Source: Xanthobacter aminoxidans (GTDB lineage Bacteria; Pseudomonadota; Alphaproteobacteria; Rhizobiales; Xanthobacteraceae). Taken from it: a DNA stretch of 64,000 nt. Both the position numbers and the translations under genes were made by a program. The stretch is taken from contig NZ_JAMJXC010000002.1 of assembly GCF_023571765.1 (NCBI RefSeq), positions 186,001 through 250,000 on the forward strand, given 5' to 3'. The notes beneath the pieces were generated by a model, which ran no database searches, was not told the DNA's origin, and saw only the letters and a program-made list of their open reading frames with translations. This document shows positions 59,916 to 64,000 of the stretch, one piece after another (the first letter of the stretch is position 1; every line of letters begins with the position of its first letter).

Positions 59916-61937
59916 ATGGGTATCGCGCAGCGTGAGGTTAGCGTCGCGGGCACGTTGTGCCGGCTTATGAGCGCTGGCCTGGTGGGTCTCTCCCTCGGCG
60001 TCGCCCCGGCCGCCGCAGCAACGGGCGACATTCCCGTCACAGCCAATGCCGGCATGGGCACGGGGGATATGGGCCCAAGCGATGCCGCCCCCTCCGGCGC
60101 CCGCGCGACCGGCGGTATCGACGGCGCCGGGAATGCATCCGTTCCGCTCACCACGCCCCTGCCCCCGGCGGCCACTGCCCCGGCGCCCGCGCCCCGTGCC
60201 GCCGCTCCCGCCTCCGTTGCGAGCCCCGTTCGCGGCGGCGTCGATTCGGCTGGCGACAGCCCGGCCCCCGCCCCGGTTCAAACGCCCGCCGCAGCCCAAT
60301 TCAACCCCGCTGCGGCCACCCCCGCCCAGGCCAATCCTGCTCCGGTCGCCCCCGCCCAGCCGGCTCCGGCCCAGGCGGCAACGCCCGCTCCCGCGCCGCA
60401 GCCCGTCGTCGCCGCCAGTCCGCTCGCGCCGGTGAGCGAGGCCATCGCCGCGCTCCTCGCCACGCCTGAGAGCATCACCCCTTCCAAGAAGGAGCAGGAG
60501 GCGCTCGCGACCTTCTATGGCGCGCGCCAGACCATGCCGGTCTTCGTGACCGACACCGGGCTCGACGCGCGCGGCAAGGCCGTGATTGCGCGCCTCGACG
60601 CCGCCGGCGAGGACGGTCTCGATCCCGCCGACTATCAGGTGCCCCTGCCGAAGAAGGGCGCCACGGCGGCCGATCTCGCGCGCACCGAGCTGAAGATCGC
60701 CGTCGCCGCCATGACCTATGCGCGCCATGCGCAGTCCGGCCGCTTCGATCCCGGCCGCATCTCTTCGCTGGTCACCCCGGTGCGCGATATCCCGGACGCG
60801 ACCGCCACCCTGACCAAGATCGCCTACGCTCCCGACGCCAACGCCGCGCTTGCCGCCTTCAACCCGCCCCACCCGGGCTACAAGGCCCTGAAGGCGCAGC
60901 TCGCCAAGGCGAACGGAAGCGCACCCACCATCCCCGCCATTCCGCCCGGCCCGCAGGTGAAGCCCGGCGCCAGCGACCCGCGCATGCCCACCCTGCGCGC
61001 CCGCCTCGGCATCGCCGGCAAGCCGGGCGATGATCTCGTCTACGATCCGGCCCTGGTGGAGGCGGTAAAGGCCTTCCAGGAAGCTTCGAAGATCAAGCCG
61101 ACCGGCATCATCGGCCCGGCGACGCTCGCCGCGCTCAATGTGGGCGCCACCAGCTCCAGCGGCAGCCTGCGCAACGACGTCATCGCCAATATGGAGCGCT
61201 GGCGCTGGCTGCCGCGCGACCTCGGCGAAAAGTTCGTGATGGTCAACATCCCCGAGTTCATGGTGCGGATCTACCAGGACGGCCGGGTGATCCACGAGAC
61301 CCGCGTGGTGGTGGGCAAGCCGGAGACGCCGACGCCGCTGCTCACCCGCGAAATGCAGTACATCGTGGTGAATCCGGCCTGGAACATCCCGCCGAGCATC
61401 GCCCGCAACGAGATGATGCCGCTGCTGCGCAGCGACCCCAGCGCCCTCGCCCGCCGCGGCATCCAGGTGGTGCGCAACGGCTCGGGCGGCTACTCATTCC
61501 GTCAGGACCCGGGCGAGCGCAATGCCCTCGGCCGCATCAAGTTCATGTTCCCCAACGACCATTCGGTCTATCTGCACGACACGCCGTCCAAGGCGCTGTT
61601 CCAGAACGATCGCCGCGCCTACAGCCACGGCTGCGTGCGCGTCTACGAGCCGCTGAAGTTCGGCGAAGTCATCTTCAACGCCGGCCTGCCGGGCGACAAC
61701 TGGACCGAGCAGCGCATCTCGAAGATGTTTGGCGGCTCGGAGCGCTACATCAACCTGAAGCAGCGTTTCCCGGTCCACATCGTCTATTTCAACGCCTTCG
61801 TGGATGGGGCCGGCCGTCTTGTGATGCGCGAGGATCTTTACGGCATCAATGCCGCGACCAAGACCTACCTGGGCCTCGACGGCAAGCAGCGAATCGCCGA
61901 CAGCGCGACGCCCAAGACGGCGCCCCGCGCCCGTTGA
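59916..61937 (+). CDS. L,D-transpeptidase, YcbB-like (YkuD domain)
   Basis: A 673-residue periplasmic enzyme making 3-3 peptidoglycan crosslinks. A signal peptide (LMSAGLVGLSLGVAPAAAA) is followed by about 160 residues of alanine/proline-rich linker, a scaffold domain (IAALLATPESITPSKKEQEALATFYGARQTMPVF), a peptidoglycan-binding helical segment (LVEAVKAFQEASKIKPTGIIGPATLAALN), and the YkuD domain with the catalytic motif YSHGCVRVYEP. AGGAG 5 bp before ATG 59916 sets the start. The linker is longer than in E. coli LdtD. A clean terminator follows. Confidence 0.94.
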   Translation: MGIAQREVSVAGTLCRLMSAGLVGLSLGVAPAAAATGDIPVTANAGMGTGDMGPSDAAPSGARATGGIDGAGNASVPLTTPLPPAATAPAPAPRAAAPASVASPVRGGVDSAGDSPAPAPVQTPAAAQFNPAAATPAQANPAPVAPAQPAPAQAATPAPAPQPVVAASPLAPVSEAIAALLATPESITPSKKEQEALATFYGARQTMPVFVTDTGLDARGKAVIARLDAAGEDGLDPADYQVPLPKKGATAADLARTELKIAVAAMTYARHAQSGRFDPGRISSLVTPVRDIPDATATLTKIAYAPDANAALAAFNPPHPGYKALKAQLAKANGSAPTIPAIPPGPQVKPGASDPRMPTLRARLGIAGKPGDDLVYDPALVEAVKAFQEASKIKPTGIIGPATLAALNVGATSSSGSLRNDVIANMERWRWLPRDLGEKFVMVNIPEFMVRIYQDGRVIHETRVVVGKPETPTPLLTREMQYIVVNPAWNIPPSIARNEMMPLLRSDPSALARRGIQVVRNGSGGYSFRQDPGERNALGRIKFMFPNDHSVYLHDTPSKALFQNDRRAYSHGCVRVYEPLKFGEVIFNAGLPGDNWTEQRISKMFGGSERYINLKQRFPVHIVYFNAFVDGAGRLVMREDLYGINAATKTYLGLDGKQRIADSATPKTAPRAR

Positions 61938-62292
61938 TCCCTGATCGATCGCGAAGGCCCGCTCCGGCGGGCCTTATTTTTTATCAATAGCTTAGCTGCC
62001 TACCGCCATCTACACCGCGTCAACCTGCCGCGATTCTGGCAGGAAAGTCAGCACTACTGCCCCTTGCCTGATGCATGGAGGCCACAGCCCGACGCAACGT
62101 CTGGCACGTTTTCGCCATACTCCGCCGCTACTCACGGGACCGTGACCCGAGGCAAGGCCATCTGCCGCCCTCGGTGAGCTGGGGGAGCCGGGTGTCAACG
62201 CACCCTTAACCGAACCCGACAAGACTCCGTCTCCATCGCTTCGCGGCAACACATCGCGAAGTCCTTGAAATCTGAGCCTCGGGTTCGAGACA
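61938..62292. other. Intergenic region between the L,D-transpeptidase and DUF882 genes
   Basis: About 355 bp. After the terminator no supported gene is seen. A 7-bp hairpin (CTTCGCG with CGCGAAG near 62240-62262) and the promoter of the DUF882 gene are the only structures noted. Confidence 0.5.
61954..61987 (+). terminator. Intrinsic terminator after the L,D-transpeptidase gene
   Basis: A perfect 9-bp stem (61954-61962 with 61967-61975), loop TCCG, followed by ATTTTTTAT. Confidence 0.92.
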
Positions 62293-63828
62293 TTGGCCAT
62301 CCGCACCACGCCTGAAACCGTCCGCCACACGCGCCGCCCCAGCGGCCAGCGCGGCCGGTCCGCCTTTCAGGCGATCCTGCCAGCCCTCGCCATGGCGGGA
62401 AGTCTCATCCTTGCCGGCACCACCTCACTGCAGAATGCGGTGGCCAACGGCGATACCCGCACCATCACCCTGCACCACACCCATTCCGGCGAGAGCGGCA
62501 GCTTCACCTTCAAGAAGGACGGCCGCTACGACCAGGCGGTGCTTGCCCAGCTGAATCACTTCCTGCGCGACTGGCGCAACCAGAAGTCGACCCAGATGGA
62601 CCCCCAGCTGTTCGACATCGTCTGGGAGGTCTACCGGGAGGTGGACGCCAGCGCCCCCATCCAGATCGTCTCGTCTTACCGCTCGCCGGAGACCAACTCC
62701 ATGCTGCGCGCCCGCTCCAGCGGCGTGGCGAAATTCTCCCAGCACATGCTGGGCAAGGCGATGGACTTCTACATTCCGGGCGTGAACCTCACCGACCTGC
62801 GCGTCGCCGGCCTGCGGCTCCAGCGCGGCGGCGTGGGCTTCTACCCCACCTCCGGTTCGCCCTTCGTCCACATGGACACCGGCAACGTGCGCCACTGGCC
62901 GCGCATGACCCACGACCAGCTCGCCCGCGTCTTCCCGGACGGCAAGACGGTGCATGTGCCCACCGACGGGCGTCCGCTGGCGAAATACGACGTGGCGCTG
63001 GCCGAGATCCAGGCGCGCGGCTCCAAGCCCGGTGTGGGCGTCGCAAGCGCCGGCAAGGGCAAGAACTTCTTCGCCAGCCTCTTCGGCAAGAAGGATGCGG
63101 ACGACGACGAGGGCGGCGAGGCCCCGACCGCCGCCTCCTCCACGGTCGCGTCCGCCGAAGACACGGCCAGCCGCGAGACGCCGGCTTCCGCGCCCACCCG
63201 CGCGGTGCGGACCGCGTCCGCCACCATGCCCATTCCCCCGACCCGGCCAGCCGAAATCGTCGCCGGCGCCATGGTCAGCGCGCAGGCGACGCGCAACGGC
63301 TTCCTCGCGCCGCTGCCCCTGCCCCGCCCGGCGGAGGCCGACCGCAACACCCGCACCGCCAGCCTCACCTCGGCGCCCGTGCCGCTGCCCTCGGTCATCA
63401 CCCGCGGCACCGAAGGGGAGACCGGGCCGGTTCTCGGCTACGCCGCCGCCGGCTCCATGATGGATCAGCGGATGCCGCTGACGGGTGGCTTCATGGCCGG
63501 CGCGCACGGACATCCGGCGGCCGTCGCAACGGCGCCAGTGACCGCGACAAGCGCTCCGGCGAGCGCACGCCCGCGCACCAAGCTTTCCGAAATCGCCTTC
63601 GGGCGGCTGTTCCTGTCGCCGAGCCTCTCCAACGAGCTGTATCTGCGTGTGCCGGAGATGCGGCAGCTGGCGACCTTCATGGCGCCGCCGCGTGAAGTGG
63701 TGGCGACGGCCTTCTCGCGGGACGGCTCGTTCGGCCTGAAGGCCCGCTTCGCCGGCACCGCCGTGGCGGACCTGCCGACTTACGTGTTCCGTGCGCCCCA
63801 GGTGGCCTACAACAGCCAGCGCATGTGA
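62293..63828 (+). CDS. DUF882/YcbK-like M15-type peptidase with long C-terminal tail
   Basis: A 511-residue exported protein. After a signal-anchor segment (ILPALAMAGSLILAGTTSL) comes the DUF882 domain (residues 55-205). It carries zinc-ligand motifs of the M15/VanX-like group: QHMLGKAMDFYIPG (H and D) and VHMDTGNVRHW (H). The remaining 300 residues are low complexity, rich in alanine, proline, serine and threonine, with a short ordered end (ELYLRVPEMRQLATFM). The only start in frame before the signal is TTG 62293. It likely trims peptidoglycan peptides and sits after an L,D-transpeptidase. Confidence 0.86.
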   Translation: MAIRTTPETVRHTRRPSGQRGRSAFQAILPALAMAGSLILAGTTSLQNAVANGDTRTITLHHTHSGESGSFTFKKDGRYDQAVLAQLNHFLRDWRNQKSTQMDPQLFDIVWEVYREVDASAPIQIVSSYRSPETNSMLRARSSGVAKFSQHMLGKAMDFYIPGVNLTDLRVAGLRLQRGGVGFYPTSGSPFVHMDTGNVRHWPRMTHDQLARVFPDGKTVHVPTDGRPLAKYDVALAEIQARGSKPGVGVASAGKGKNFFASLFGKKDADDDEGGEAPTAASSTVASAEDTASRETPASAPTRAVRTASATMPIPPTRPAEIVAGAMVSAQATRNGFLAPLPLPRPAEADRNTRTASLTSAPVPLPSVITRGTEGETGPVLGYAAAGSMMDQRMPLTGGFMAGAHGHPAAVATAPVTATSAPASARPRTKLSEIAFGRLFLSPSLSNELYLRVPEMRQLATFMAPPREVVATAFSRDGSFGLKARFAGTAVADLPTYVFRAPQVAYNSQRM

Positions 63829-63861
63829 TCCGCGCGGGCGGTCCCTCCGCCCGCTGCCGTC

Positions 63862-64000
63862 TCAGACGAAGATGCCCAGCGCCTGCATATAGAGATCGAC
63901 GATGGCCTCGTGCTCCTTGCGCTCGTCGACGTCTTCCTTGCGGATTTTCAGGATGGTGCGCAGCGCCTTGACGTCGAAGCCGTTGGCCTTGGCTTCGGCG
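63862..64000 (-). CDS. gapR: GapR-like DUF2312 protein, C-terminal part (gene continues beyond the window)
   Basis: The last 46 codons of a minus-strand gene are present. The peptide (AEAKANGFDVKALRTILKIR, then a KEDVDERKEHEAIVDLYMQALG stretch and GIFV) matches the C-terminus of DUF2312/GapR proteins, small coiled-coil chromosome-structuring DNA-binding proteins of alphaproteobacteria. The stop TGA is at 63862-63864. The start and DNA-binding N-terminus lie outside the window. Confidence 0.88.
   Translation of the reverse strand, partial: AEAKANGFDVKALRTILKIRKEDVDERKEHEAIVDLYMQALGIFV

Noticed and set aside
62281-62292. GGGTTCGAGAC resembling a tRNA T-loop
   Set aside because: No acceptor or anticodon stems can be formed in the flanking sequence.
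62010-62330. A 106-codon minus-strand frame in the intergenic region before the DUF882 gene
   Set aside because: No ribosome-binding site, low-complexity translation and overlap with the start of a recognised gene.

Overview
The window is GC-rich chromosomal DNA of an alphaproteobacterium of the order Hyphomicrobiales, probably in or near Xanthobacteraceae (Xanthobacter/Azorhizobium/Ancylobacter-like). The family call is inference. It rests on the separate F1 ATP synthase operon (atpHAGDC), a C4-pathway 5-aminolevulinate synthase, homospermidine synthase beside a fold-III ornithine/lysine decarboxylase, intracellular PHB depolymerase, an isoleucyl-tRNA synthetase whose C-terminal zinc cysteines are mostly lost, a GapR-type protein and a dispersed 33-bp-arm palindromic repeat. 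It reads as stable core genome: I see no insertion sequence, integrase, prophage, CRISPR array, rRNA or tRNA gene.

Layout. 1-2230: end of an ABC importer operon (permease, ATPase) closed by a metallophosphoesterase. 2289-8226: heme and polyamine block. hemA has a perfect FNR/FixK box upstream, and the divergent decarboxylase has a long hairpin-rich leader with a candidate 20-codon basic peptide. A GNAT acetyltransferase, a MmcQ-like protein and homospermidine synthase follow. 8468-16169: MFS transporter, PHB depolymerase, GST, TauE/SafE permease, patatin-like phospholipase, acetoacetate decarboxylase and a WD40 protein, giving a PHB/ketone-body flavour. 16319-20712: HrpB helicase, acyl-CoA thioesterase and a secreted Ntn amidohydrolase. 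20763-29268: a predicted lipoprotein, then the minus-strand series ileS, lspA, a small exported protein and two coupled M16 peptidases. 29599-32668: glnK-amtB nitrogen module behind a sigma54-like promoter, and tesB. 32875-40023: UbiH-type hydroxylase, ABC-F ATPase, a LysR regulator downstream of a YeiH permease, an SH3 protein, and the fpr-fdxA redox pair.

40339-45258: a minus-strand gene set of unknown substrate. It holds a Tat-signal CMP/guanine-type deaminase, a Crp/Fnr regulator, and a NitT/TauT-class ABC importer with an unusually long binding protein. This is the best candidate for an undescribed system. 45407-50690: the F1 ATP synthase operon, with an extra 77-residue two-helix membrane protein between atpD and atpC. 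50927-53844: polar amino acid ABC importer.

54082-64000: an envelope block. It contains CtpA protease translationally joined to an EnvC-like factor, oligoendopeptidase F, an orphan response regulator with a Fis-type helix-turn-helix, an L,D-transpeptidase, a DUF882/M15-like peptidase and the end of a gapR-like gene. Gene starts were chosen by ribosome-binding site, family length and signal peptide. Several reading frames extend further upstream than the starts given here.
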